Part shown: one piece after another, positions 11,284 to 22,996 of the stretch
How the letters are laid out: each line of letters starts with the position of its first letter
How positions within the stretch are numbered: the first letter of the stretch is position 1
DNA from: Mangifera indica
Taxonomy: Eukaryota > Streptophyta > Magnoliopsida > Sapindales > Anacardiaceae
DNA length: 64,000 nt
Direction of reading: 5' to 3'
Assembly: GCF_011075055.1 (NCBI RefSeq)
Contig: NC_058156.1
Coordinates: 3,534,001-3,598,000, forward strand
Position numbers and translations under genes: made by a program
Notes under the pieces: generated by a model
Told to the model about the DNA's origin: nothing
What the model saw: the letters and a program-made list of their open reading frames with translations, nothing else
Database searches by the model: none

Positions 11284-12563
11284 TGTTGCCTTTGGCTCGC
11301 AAGTATACGAGTCAATCAAGTAATATAGAAAGATGTCGGTCCCACAGAGATTGGTTGTTGAATACTAGTTTGTTTTGTAATTTAAATTAGCTAAAGAAAT
11401 AAAAATGCTATGGATTGGGATTGAATTAAAAACAATAAAATAAAGCGACTAACTAAATAGAAATTATCAAAGGAAAATAATTACCTAACAAATTATAAGT
11501 GAAATACCAATTATAAAGAAGCCTAGGGTTTATGATTTCACTATCAATTACTCAAAAATCAGTAACGAATCCAATTAAAATCAATGATAAGATGAATTGT
11601 TGATGGTTGATTATCCTATTTTACCCAATTCCTCTCTCAAGGTTAATTAGGCGTGTTAAGATTAAAAGCTTACCTACTTTCGTGTTATGTTGTTAATCAA
11701 AACCCATTAATTTCTATGACAATCAATTTACCCACAAAAAGTTTATATTTATCTCTAAATAAAACCCTAGGTTTAGCAAAGGCATGAACTAAATGGGTAT
11801 GTATTTCTCAATATCACACTCCAATCTACAAACAAGCATGGTATTGGGCCCTAACACCAAGCAAGAAGTTAAAATCACAATTGCTAAATCGAACATTCAT
11901 CATCATTAATTAAAATCAAAACCCATTACATAATCCTTGAGAATTTATAGATTCATCATAAACCCTAGCAAAGGAAATTAGCTATTCATGGTTATAAAGT
12001 TCAAACTACAAGATAAAGTTGGAGAGATAGACATTTTGAATCAATGAAAGAAGATAATAAGAGAGATAAGAAAAACTTTAAGGTCTTCAAATCTTGATTC
12101 TCTTGGGTCTTCTATCCTTAAGCTTGGATCTTCCCTCTTCTACTTGTTTCTTGAAGCTTTTTCCCTCTAAAAATCCTTTGAGCTGCTGTATATTTGGTAC
12201 CCCTGGTGAAGAAGACGTAACTTTCTTTTTATACCTATCACTAAACCCTATTTTCTGTTTTTCTTTCTTTTTTTTTTTAATTTACGCCCAGTAATTATGG
12301 GCACCAATTATGACCATAAGACTGCCCATAATTACTCTCTGCCTCTTGATGTAAACCCTTCTCATTTGCTTCTTTAAGCTTCCATTTTCACTCTAAAAGG
12401 GGCTTGAATGACTCCAAATCATCTGCAAATATAATTCAAAGAACAAAATAAGATCAAGCCATCAAGATTAAATAAAACTTAAAGAATTCGACAAAATGGA
12501 CCAAAATTCACTTTAAAACTATACTATTATAACCCTATTTGTGTGTATGAAATACACACATCA
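11284..12563 (-). repeat. 5' LTR of the Athila-like element (1,280 bp)
   Basis: TG...CA ends, partner of 863-2,143. On the element strand it starts TGATGTGTG and ends GGCAACA. It carries the promoter TATA box and a perfect 12-bp inverted repeat (GTAATTATGGGC at 12,291-12,302; complement at 12,324-12,335). That stem is one pair longer than in the 3' LTR, where one G is now A. Confidence 0.95.
12226..12233 (-). promoter_or_regulatory. TATA box of the 5' LTR
   Basis: TATAAAAA on the minus strand, about 330 bp after the LTR start, in a position that suits U3. It is the only strong TATA match in the first half of the LTR and is also present in the 3' LTR. Confidence 0.5.
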
Positions 12564-12568
12564 TTGGG
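12564..12568. repeat. 5-bp target-site duplication (right), TTGGG
   Basis: Matches 858-862 exactly; see the Athila-like element. Confidence 0.95.
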
Positions 12569-13822
12569 TACCTCTAGAATTTGTAAAATTAGTTTTGAAC
12601 TGAGGCTTTTCAATAAAAATTAGGAATATTTTTAAGAGCTTCTTTATACAAATTGAATTAATTGGTTGTGGTTAGGATTCTAGTAGGTTCTTGCATGGTA
12701 ATTTGAAACATGTAAAAGTTTCTGTTGACCCTTGCTCATAATCAAGGTAAGTAGAAATTGTTCGTTTTGTATGTATATAAATATTTTATTTTGAGCCTAT
12801 ATGTTTGAAAATGATAGTCAAATCTGAAAAATTTGGTTTTCATAAGCTATATAATATTTTTATAAACGTTTTCTATTAAACCCAAAAATTTATACAAATG
12901 TGTCTGCAATTATATAGATATTTTGTTTTGTTTATATATAAATGTTTATGTAAGCTATAGAATATTTACTTAGACATTGATTTATAATTTTATTTTTGTA
13001 ATAATCGAAATAGAATTGCTTATGATACTTTTCCGAAGAGAAAAGAAAAACTTATTTTGCATATACTATTTGAAATTTTGTATATATTTATGTTTTTACT
13101 CATTGTTCGTAGTCTCTAAATAGTTGTTCTAAACTCTAAAATTATAAGTTTGATCCAACTGAATTATATGTTTTATTGTGCACACTTTTGAATTTTGACT
13201 GGATCATTATGATTAAAAGTGACATATGATTCTGAAATTCTAACCAAGTCAATCAGATTATAGGTGACATAGGATTCTAAAATTCTAGCTGGTTTACTGG
13301 GATTACAGGTGACATATGATTATGACATCTTTGATGAGTTATCAGGGGTATAGGTGATATTATGTGACATGATTCTTAAATTATTTTTTTAACTTAAGAT
13401 TGATATATGAAGAGTTCAAAAATAATTTGGAATTATATATTGTTTCATTTGCTTAAAAATCCTATTTCGTTTGATTTTCCTTATTAGTATTTTAATTAAA
13501 TGTTTTTGCATGCATATATCACATTTTGCTTACCAAATTGATGACTCATCTCCTTATAATTAACTTTTTGCATATTAAAGTTTGGTATAGAATGTGAGTG
13601 ATTGTTTAGTAATTGGAGAATAAATAATAAAAGGGTCACCTAAGGAGACCGAATAAAAGAGAAATTAGTATCTATTTGATTGTATGTTTTATGTTAAGGA
13701 CAATTATTTTGGTTATAATGTTTTGAGGTTAAAAAAAAAACAAAATTACTTATTCAAAACTTTATTTATTTAAGAAATTTCTAAATTATATTGTATGTTT
13801 ATATTAGTTTTGAGGTGTTACA
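12569..13822 (-). repeat. Chromovirus-type LTR, proximal part, ending TGTAACACC at 13,822
   Basis: This is the other half of the LTR that begins at 1-862. On the minus strand it opens with TGTAACACCTCAAAAC at 13,822. Around 13,200-13,370 lie repeated GTGACATA(T/G)GATT-type units of about 60 bp, which read in reverse match the ATCACCTATA block near 53,510 in the second copy. No polypurine tract or coding sequence follows beyond 13,822, so it may be a solo LTR. Confidence 0.6.
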
Positions 13823-14443
13823 AGTAAATCCCTCTTAATCCCTGGAAAAATATATCTAGCCACTCATTATGATTAAAAAGAACACAGATTAATAATTGAG
13901 AACATATCATACCATATAAAGAACTAGAAGATGGATTTTAGAAATCTTGGAAATTTGTTTAGTCTTGATCTTCTTTGTTCTTGGCATGAATACGTTGCTC
14001 TTTATTTTAATCTTGTATTTTTGTGCTACATTCTTGATCTAATGAATCCTGGGTGGCTGGAAATTTGATGAGGTGGAAAAAGATGTCTTGGGAGGCATAA
14101 AACGCTGCTTAAATACCTACGGTTGCTAGCTATGCGCAAATTAGTTTTCTTGGATTTTCTAGATCTACTCTTAACACAACTGAATTAGGCTTGCATTATT
14201 AGCTACTTGGAATTTTTCTACAGGGACGAGAATTCCTCATCCTCAAATTCCCAGTTTTGCTCCAAACTGATTCTGATTGACTTCAAACATCACCAAAACA
14301 CCAACAAACATAATTTAAAGGATGAAATGAGAAAATATCATGAAATAAACACTAAATTAAGTGAAACTTAACAAAACTAAATAAAAATTTTCCTAAAAAC
14401 CAAATATCTAGACCATAAACGTATGTAATTTATGCACACATCA
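13823..14443 (-). repeat. Probable Tat/Athila-type LTR fragment
   Basis: On the minus strand the block ends at 14,443 with TGATGTGTGCATAAATTAC, close to the start of the intact Athila-like LTR. The following A/T-rich layout (CACTTAATTTAGTG, TTTCATCC) is LTR-like. No internal region or partner LTR is seen, and the left edge is set only by the neighbouring LTR. A solo or truncated LTR is the likeliest reading. Confidence 0.4.
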
Positions 14444-16118
14444 CAATTTCGCTAAAACCATTCAGTGTCGTATCCTCGACTTTAGTGCCTTTGGGTTATG
14501 TTGTAAAACCATGATGAGGATACACTACCGACTTAGCTAGGAAATGGAAAAAGAAAAACTTGAAATACACATTATGGAAAATGAGTTTAGGGGCTACTTT
14601 TTACCTAATACGGAAGGAAACATACAATTAAATTTTCACAAATGATTACAAGTATACTCTAACCCTTCAATCTATGATTAATATTGTGAACAGAGATTGA
14701 GCCATGGAATTATCCAAGATCAATAACTCTCCCATAAATAAAAGAGTAACAGAAAATTAGGGGCTGCCTAATTCTATTTTCAAGGCATACTTTGCATGCA
14801 TTTCCTACTTATGGTGGTACAATTAGGGATTAGAGGAAAGCGATTGTTATGTTGAAGGACTATGGGTGGGGGTGGAGGTGTATCATCATTGGGAAAGGTT
14901 TCTTCTAATGTATGTTTGTTTTGAAGGTTCTTCTCCCAATTTGAGCTTTTAGGTGGATATCTTATGTTTTTGGCTTTGATTCAAAAATGGGTTGCAAGCT
15001 TTTGCTTAGAAAATGGTGGTCGAGAAAGGTTCCTCCCCAATTTGCGCTTTTTGGTATGCCTTTCCTTCATTAAGGAAGCGTATGTTAGGATAGTATGGAC
15101 TTGTCTTACCAAGGTTTTGCGTAAATTTGGGACACTTATACCTCCAGAATATTGCATCAATGGCATGGTGGAAGGGTATACATTGACTTGTTCTTTACAT
15201 GGTTTGTATCAATTTGGGACCGCTTTCGGCTAGAGAGAGTGGAGAACTAACGGAGTAAGATGATTAAGTTTTGCACTTGCTATGGCTTGTGAAACTTCAT
15301 ATCTCAAGTACAATTCCCCACATTGCATGGCTAGAGTTCTAAATGTGGAATAATCGACCAATTTCATTATGGAGATCATTGCTTCTTTGGAATGGAGTCA
15401 AGGTTCGTCTGTCATTTTGAGCTTCACGGTGTGCATTTCTCATGTGATGGATTTTTTGTATATTAAACTGGAAGCTTTTGGTGGAAGGTGATACTATTGT
15501 CCTATGGTGGTTCGGTGGAGTATCTATTGGTATTTTCATCTTTGTGTCAATGTTTTATTGAGCCTCTTGTTGAATGGTGTAAGGGCTCTTTTCTTGCATT
15601 TTTTGTGTTATTTTGTTCTTTAATGAGCCCCTTATCTATGTAATGTTATGCATATTTGCAATGTTTTAACGTAACAACTCCTTTTGTTTCCTATCATAGC
15701 TGTTTTCGTAGATGGTCAAACTAGAGGAGGTAGGAATGTCATAGTTTAGTTTGTCAGTAGATATTCTCTTGTAGATAGGGTGCCACCATATTAAGCCCTT
15801 GTACATTTTTTTTCTTTCTTCTCATTTTAAAAGAATGATGAGCCAAAAAAGTAATTTGAAAGTTACATTTACGGGGGTTATATTGTCAAGTTAAAAATTT
15901 TGGTAGCAAGAATGAATATCAACTAATTGATAGGGAGTACAATGATCATTTGTATACAAAATTTAAAAAATTTTGTGAAGCCTATGGTGGTGTAGCCATG
16001 CCTGCCCCAAGCTAATAAGTAACTTTGCACCTTTGTTCAACAAACATTGCCCCAATACGAGAAGGCAATAAAATTACTTTCATGCAATACCGAAAAACTG
16101 AATTAAAACATGCATCGT
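14444..16118. other. Unassigned, mostly non-coding; possible LINE scrap at 14,960-15,240
   Basis: No supported gene. A plus-strand frame at 14,964-15,233 (89 codons) and broken frames beside it hint at the zinc-binding region found after the reverse transcriptase of plant LINEs (a Trp-Asp-Arg-Phe run near 15,215), but too little is conserved to call it. The rest shows no repeat or gene I recognise. Confidence 0.25.
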
Positions 16119-16329
16119 TATGTTAAATTTAGTCCCTATTGTTTTGTTGGTGTAGAATTCCCCTAAGGGTATGGCACTGTTAAGATACATATACATGTAT
16201 TTGTATGTTAATCATCTATGAATGGATTCGGTGAGGGCTCATAGGGTTTTTATTGTGCTAGAAAAATTTTAAATTAACTTTTGTTGCCCTTCGAGCACAC
16301 CTTATAACCTAACAATGGTATTAGAGCCA
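16119..16329 (+). repeat. Possible short copia LTR end with primer-binding site
   Basis: TGGTATTAGAGCCA at 16,316-16,329 is one base from the copia tRNA-iMet primer site TGGTATCAGAGC. It follows an LTR-like end (CTAACA at 16,309-16,314). A TGTTAA start is available at 16,119, giving a possible LTR of about 196 bp. No gag or pol follows, so this is a remnant at best. Confidence 0.35.
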
Positions 16330-18606
16330 CATTGGAGCAATTTTTCATATGAATTCTTATATATATGTCATGAATTCAATTGAATTATGTAATTTCATTT
16401 CTTTTCATATTTTAGATTCATGTAAATTTGTAACGATTTGTGAGTATATTATTGTTTGTTGTATGCTCATTTGATATCGAACAACCGAAAATTCGTTGTT
16501 AGGTTGTAGAGTTATATGTTTTTAATTTTTCGTTGATGAATTGTTGATTTTGAATGTATATGAAATTAATCTTATCGTGAACCATGACTTCTTGTTGTTG
16601 CAGGAATTCTTCTTCATCATACGTTGTTGAGTGTAGTCAGAGTTATCGTTAGATGTGACAGGCCTTCATGCCGTATCATCTCATTTAGGCAACTGGTTGC
16701 CTAAATTTAGAGGGTTTTCTAGCAATTTCGCTTCTCAACGAAATACTGGAAAGTACGCCATGTCTCATAAGTATATGGTGGAGTTTGTTGTATGTACTAT
16801 GTTGAGATATGTGATATAGCAGATGCTATGCATATTGGTTGGGGTATTTTTCAAAAAGAAATAAAGCACTCAAAGAAATTCTTCTGTTGTTGTATTTGTT
16901 ATTATTATTTTGTATATGTACGTGTGCGTGTATATATATACATGATTTTAATAATCAGACGGGATTAATTGATCGAACTGAACAGACCATAAATTGTTGG
17001 TTTAAGTGATTTTGTTTTATAAAACAGCCATTTTTACTTAAAATTCGGATTGAATTGCAACCAAACCAGTAGTTGGTCTCCGGTTCGAGGCTTCAAGACC
17101 AATTCATCTTTGGTTTGGTTTAGTGGAAACATGAAATGGAATCTGGATAATTTATGGAAAAATTTTCCAATGCACGAAACCCAGGTTATCCAGCAACCTT
17201 TAACAATTAAACCCATTCACATTCTTCGCAAAATTCAGCCCTAAATTAAACTCATCCAGCCGACACAAAATTCTTGCATTCGATTCGACTGTAACCTATG
17301 AACTACCGACAAAAAATCTTGCATCCATCCGATGAAAATTGTTTGCTTCTTCCTACTGATGTGTCGATAACTTCACTGTCGCGTACATGTACAACTTTTG
17401 GTGATAATGATGGTGATTTCTGGCTACAACAACGATGACTTTCATTAATACCAGTAACAACTTATGGGGAAGATTTTTAATATTGATTCGTTGAATATAA
17501 ATATGTATTTTGATTTTTGACTATTTTATTTTCAATATGTTATCCTGTAAAGTGCGTTAAGAGTTAAGAGTGTTGATTTTTTATTGATAATGTATTCATT
17601 GAATATATATGTGTGAAGTGTGTTACGACTCGGGTGGTCAATTTTGTTGGGGATTAGTTTGGTAAAAAAAACCCTTCATTTAGGGACCCTTTAAAGGCAT
17701 CCAATGCAATTCTCTGTAGCTTTAAAATCTATCCCTAATATTTTAGTGTCATTCTAACATAAACTTATCAAATGGGAAAACATCATGCAACACAATATGT
17801 AGAATGTTTCGACCCAGCAAATTTATTAGTGATAAAGAAAGAAAAAAATGAACAAATTAGCAGTTGAACTACTAATTTATCAGAATTCAAAAATTTCTTT
17901 TCTTTTTTAAATTGTAAAGGTTGTAAAACAAAAATTTTGGTTAGATCAATCAATCAAAACAGTTTGATCAATTCGATTAGAATAAGACCTTAAAATGGTT
18001 TATCATCCAATACAATTTTTAAAACCTTAAAAAACAATTGTAAAATGACATAAAAGACTATTATTGTAAACATGAAAAAAATCTTTTACAACCATTTAAA
18101 TGTCATAATAATTTATTGGTTAATTTCATAATTGTCATCATAAAACTATAATTGATAGTTAGCGAGAACATATATAGTATTTATAAGTTTTTAATGGTAT
18201 TTGAAATTGTTGTATCAATTTTGTTTTTGTCTTTGATGGAATACTGCTAAATTGCATTTTAACTAATTATTTGGAAAGTAATAATTAACTTTATAACAAT
18301 TCTAACTATTGAAAATAATTGTCACCATATTGTTTAATTTTTATTGACAATAATCTTGTGTTTATACTAACATCATAAATGATTGTCCCTAAAACTCATA
18401 GAAATACAAGATATAATGACACTTGTTTATTTGTCATTAAAAGTAATAGTGATATTTTTTAAATGTTATTGAAATTGATAATAATTTTAGAAAATGGTTA
18501 TTATGTTGTCGTGGATAATGGTTTCGATTTGGTTAAAGTGGCAGTACTAGGTTTAAAATTATTTTTTAATAGTTAGATAAGAAAAGAAGCAAGGTAATAT
18601 CATTAA
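16330..18606. other. No gene or recognised element
   Basis: AT-rich sequence with only short chance frames (60-64 codons). The stretch 18,050-18,500 has many GTCAT/ATGAC-type short motifs that could be a decayed MITE, but no terminal inverted repeats were found. Confidence 0.4.
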
Positions 18607-19110
18607 CGGGTGTTCAATTTTAGGTTTATAAAAATTATTCTGATAATCTATTTTTTATTATTTATATTTTTTTATTTGATTTATAAGTAATAAAATATTT
18701 CAATAATCTATTATTATTAATAGCAATGTGACATATAATATAAGAGGTACTCTAATTATCGTATTCATCTTAGATATTAAAAGATTACCAAGATAATATT
18801 AATTTTATTATAATTATAATTTTATTTATTAATTTTTTAAAGGTTAAAATAATCTCATTTTTAATTAATATAACAAATAACATAAAAAAATATTTTAGAA
18901 TAATTAAAGCTAAAGACATTTAAGTAAAATAATATACTAGCGTTTTTTTGTTATCTCTAACTAAACATAATAATTATTTTTATTTATTTATTTTTATCAA
19001 ATTTTATCAAATATCGTAATAATTTATTTTTAGTAATTTTTAAAAATAATTTATTTTCTTAATAATTTTCTTATTTTTGTAGTAAAATATTCTTTAAACC
19101 AAACACTCTT
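18607..19110. repeat. MITE-like AT-rich block
   Basis: About 500 bp of very AT-rich sequence, bounded on the left by GGGTGTT and on the right by AACACTC, which could be terminal inverted repeats with one mismatch. Several plant MITE families end in ACCAAACACTC-like sequence. No clear target duplication was found. Confidence 0.35.
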
Positions 19111-19196
19111 TAAGGATGACTATCTACAACAGTGGTAAAATTAGATAAAATCTGAGGCTAAATAGAATAACTTTATGGCAGTTGTAAATAATGTTA

Positions 19197-19345
19197 TAGT
19201 TACTATGCAACAGACAAACCTCACAAATACTCTTTTATTCTTTAATTCTAATGACTTATGAATTAATTTAAAACTTATTTAAAGAGAGGAAGTCCATAGA
19301 TCTTAATGGGAAAGAGCCAACATTGTTCATAAACTATCATTATCC
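19197..19345 (+). repeat. Duplicated block matching 21,005-21,152 and the PR-10 gene flanks
   Basis: About 150 bp is nearly identical to 21,005-21,152. The shared run includes TCTTTTATTCTTTAATTCTA and AACTTATTTAAAGA. Its right part (AGTCCATAGATCTTA, AGAGCCAACATTG) also matches the upstream flank of the PR-10 gene at 23,645-23,690. Its left part resembles the gene's 3' flank near 22,875. It looks like a gene copy that has lost its body. Confidence 0.6.
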
Positions 19346-20880
19346 GAGGAAGATCATATATCACGAGAGTCCAATGGTCAAATATGGACATAAGTAGGGC
19401 ATATATAATCTCTTTTCTAGTTAAAAATGTGTGACTTACTTTTAAATGTAAATATCTTTTATATAGCCCTAACATGCACTATTAAACTGTTAAATAGTCT
19501 CATCTTATGTTTCAGGTAATGGTTCTTAGTTAATTTGTTTGTCTTCATATGAAAAAAAAAAAAGACAAAATAAATCACATATGCATAGAAGCACAAGCAC
19601 AACATGGCAATATGTTATCTAGCATTGCATTATCAAAACAACATTGCATGATTCAAAACATGTGTCTAGAAACATTGTTACATGTTTACATACACCAGAA
19701 TGAGGTCCCACACGCTTTCACACACCATAAGACCCATTAAACTTGCATCCACACATTGATCTAAGTGTTAATGTGCTATCATGCATCTGTAAAAGGGTTC
19801 CATATGCTCTCACATGTTGAAACAAAAACCTACATGTTGTCACGTACTAGAATAGTATCTCCATGCATCAAAATGATAGCTCACTTGTTGTTAGGCATGG
19901 GTTTGGTTTTGTTTCGAGGCTGGATGACCTATTTACCAAGTCAAGTTGAACCATTGACCGATCAACCAACTCCATGGGTGTTGACCAGCTCGGGCCACCC
20001 AATTGACCAAAGTTGGCCTATTGACCTTCGGGTAGAGACTACTTGTTGACTAATTGGGTTGGGCAATCAAGTTTTCCCAAACCAATTTCAACCCATGAAT
20101 GTTGAAGAACCCTAATTTCGTTGTTGTTTAATTCGCCGATTCTGACTATTAATCAGGTTAAAGACCATAAAGCTTTTGATCAACACACGCCGATGGTTCT
20201 CGTCGGTGCATTTTTTTATATTAATGTCACATGGAACTGGTGAAATTGCGATGAAAATTGTCACAACTTTAGTCCTTTTTTTTTTGTCAATTTTAACTAC
20301 AATATTGTTCGATTTGACATTTAATTCATGCATCAAACTAAGATGTTTCTAAGTCCTAATTTCATGTAAATTTACTTAAAACAATTCAAACCCTAAACTT
20401 TGAATTTCAACAATATATAAACGCAGAAAACATAATTCTAGGTTATGATTCCTAGTCTTTGGATTACAAAATTGCAGGCATAATATATACATACACACAC
20501 ATCAACCTACTCTTTGATACTAATGTTTACTAATTTTGTAAACAAATAAAGATTACAATACACATACCCGAGTATTTCTTTTTTGTTTGAATTAATGTTA
20601 AGCATTCTTTATTTTCACAACACACTTTGCGTGATTGTACTATGCTAATTTAGATTTTGTGAAAAACCTAGTTTGGTTTTTTTTTTTTTTCGCTTTTGTA
20701 GTATTTTGGTTTCAACATTTTATGAGGCCTCTGTAATTTTTTTCATTCCAAAAAAAACTTGCGATGTTAGGAAATTATTTATGTGTCCAACTACCTCCTC
20801 AACAGCTATAAAAAGTTTATTGTGTTATCGGTCAGATCGATTCATCATAGGTGAATCCAAACCTAATAAATTTAATGTTA
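19346..20880. other. No gene recognised
   Basis: Short frames at 19,549-19,740, 19,765-20,049 and 20,112-20,336 have no recognisable motif. The stretch 19,920-20,110 is less AT-rich than its surroundings, with repeated TTGACCAA/TTGACTAA words, but nothing identifiable. Confidence 0.4.
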
Positions 20881-21152
20881 GCAAAAACTTGTCTTTTTTA
20901 TTAAATGACAAAAGTTAACCCGAATATGGATTTTATTTTAGTACAATACATCAATGTGAAACTTGAAAATTGAGAACATAAAAATTATAAAATACACTTT
21001 CCAATATAATACAATAGACCAACCTCACAAGTAATCTTTTATTCTTTAATTCTAATGACTTATGAATTAATTTAAAACTTATTTAAAGACAGACAGTCGA
21101 TAGATCTTAACAGGAAAGAGCCAACGTTGTTCATAAACTATCATTATCGTGT
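20881..21152 (+). repeat. Second duplicated block around the PR-10 gene region
   Basis: 20,881-21,000 (GTTAACCCGAATATGG, ATCAATGTGAAACTTG) matches 22,755-22,850, which lies just past the 3' end of the PR-10 gene. 21,005-21,152 matches 19,197-19,345. As in the first block, gene 3'-flank sequence runs straight into gene 5'-flank sequence with no coding part between. Confidence 0.6.
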
Positions 21153-22910
21153 CTCTTAGAAAGGTAATATATATCTAGGGGAGTAGCAAGGAATGATACA
21201 ATATTAATTATTGCTTCTAAAATTTCTACTTCCAGAGGACAAAAGGAATTTGATGTCTTAGCATGACCTCAACTCTACAAATATTAAAAATCATTCAAAG
21301 GATCCATACGAATCTACTTAATAAATAATTAAAATCTTATCTCACATTTTCATTATTAAACTACCATTAATTTAATTAAAATAATCTACTTAATTATTAA
21401 ATGTGCAAGTCAAATGTGCTAGCTGGTATATCTGAAGGATGTTGCGCTTGTAAGAAATATAACAGGACAAAGCTAGCCGAGATGCTCTAGACTAATAAGT
21501 CTAGCACCATCTAGCATGGTTTAATTAGGATTTCAAATCTGCATAATAAATAAGCCATCAAGTTTTACGGCTAAATTAATCTTTAAAACAAAATTTGCAC
21601 ATTTTGAGAAACTAAAATTACTGAGTTGGATATATTCATAGAAATCACACCTCATACATATTGTGCAACATAATTTCTTAAGTTGTGATACAAAAGAATA
21701 GTTCTCGGGGGCCATTACTTCTTTTGAATAGTTTAAAAAAGATTTTGAAAAAAGTGATATTTAATTTAACCGATCTCATTTTTAATTCATTTAAGTACAA
21801 AGTTTCCTTTTATACTCTCACATTTCGTCTTCATATTAATACATATAATTCAAATAAATATTAATTAATTGTTAGAAGAATAAAATGGTTTTTATTGTGC
21901 CATGGAATTGTTGCTGATATTTCTCATCAATGCACGCAATTTCAAACTTTGTTCAAAATAGACAACAATAGTGATGATTAGATTGGTTAAAGAAAAATAG
22001 CGCATAGTGTTATTACAAATTACAGGTTTGAAAATCCTCTCGTGACACATGATTCAATGTATCACCCCATTCATGCTCATGGAATTCGGTAGATTTCCTA
22101 CTATGGTGAGATGTATGGTCATGCATTTTGCATGTAAACCTATACATAGATAAATTTTTACTTATAAACGTTATGAACCCTAACCATGCACAGATGGAAA
22201 AATTCAACATCATGTGCACCTGTACAAGATTGATTATATGCACCTATGTACGATCGTGAATCCCCTCCCATGCACAAGGTTGAGACATCGACACATGTAT
22301 AACTGTACATGATTGAGTGTTCGAACAAAGTGTAACAAAAGAGGGGTTTTAAAAAGGCCCAATTTGGAGAATTGTCTATATAAAGAGGATAGCCAGATTT
22401 TTTTGAAAGTCCCTTGTTTATCTTAGGAAGAAGCTTATATGCATCCAAATGTTAGGAGCTAGCTATATGAAGTTAAACATTAGGTTTGCTATTTGTGTTA
22501 CAAAAATCTTCTTTTTCTCTCGCTTTCTATTTCCTTCGAGGAAGTGTTATAATTTTGTTGGTTACAGTATAAATTTGAATTGAAAACAATAATTTCCTAT
22601 TACGTTACAATCTTATTGAAATCTAGTAAAGTTAGATTCCAACGACAATTTTATAGGGGAAAGAAGCTTCAGAACTATGATTTGGTTGAAGTTGCGGCAA
22701 TAGGTCTTGAATTGAATAAGATTACACTTTCCTAATTGTATATAGGTTGTGAACTGATTTACGTTAATCCAAATAGGGGTTTTATTACAGTATAATATAT
22801 CTCAATGTGAAAATTACAAATTACAATAGATCAATATAAAAATCGCAAATTGCAAATCGTATAGTGCCATACAATATATTAACACTACAAATATTCTTAA
22901 TTTATTACCT
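21153..22910. other. No gene; possible LTR fragment at 22,020-22,600
   Basis: No coding sequence is supported. 22,180-22,320 repeats CATGCAC/TGCAC words like those in the copia LTRs at 26.7 and 46.0 kb. A TATA-like TATATAAAGAGG follows near 22,378, so an LTR fragment is possible. 22,755-22,900 matches 20,881-21,000. Confidence 0.35.
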
Positions 22911-22996
22911 GTAATGAATTATAAAATAATTCATCATTTTTATTTTAATACCATAATTAATAATACCATAACAACAACAAATTCTTGGTGCAACTT

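Larger units (their letters stand above)
863..12563 (-). mobile_element. Full-length Athila-like Ty3/gypsy LTR retrotransposon, 11.7 kb
   Basis: The element runs on the minus strand: 5' LTR 11,284-12,563, tRNA-Asp primer site 11,258-11,277, gag-protease 9,039-11,129, RT-RNase H 6,949-8,952, integrase 5,767-6,948, a long 3' non-coding region, a polypurine tract and 3' LTR 863-2,143. It is flanked by TTGGG duplications. The LTRs differ by about 7 substitutions and one base in a T-run over 1,280 bp (about 0.55%). At an assumed 1.3e-8 substitutions per site per year this is near 0.2 million years. The gag opening, the F-M-D-D RT motif, the primer site and the protein order are of Athila type. No env gene is visible. 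Three lesions (TGA in gag, a frame-shifting deletion in protease, TAG between RNase H and integrase) make this copy unlikely to be autonomous. Confidence 0.93.

Noticed and set aside
14964..15233. 89-codon plus-strand frame
   Set aside because: Only faint resemblance to the zinc-binding region of a LINE; no RT or endonuclease motif nearby, so no gene is called.
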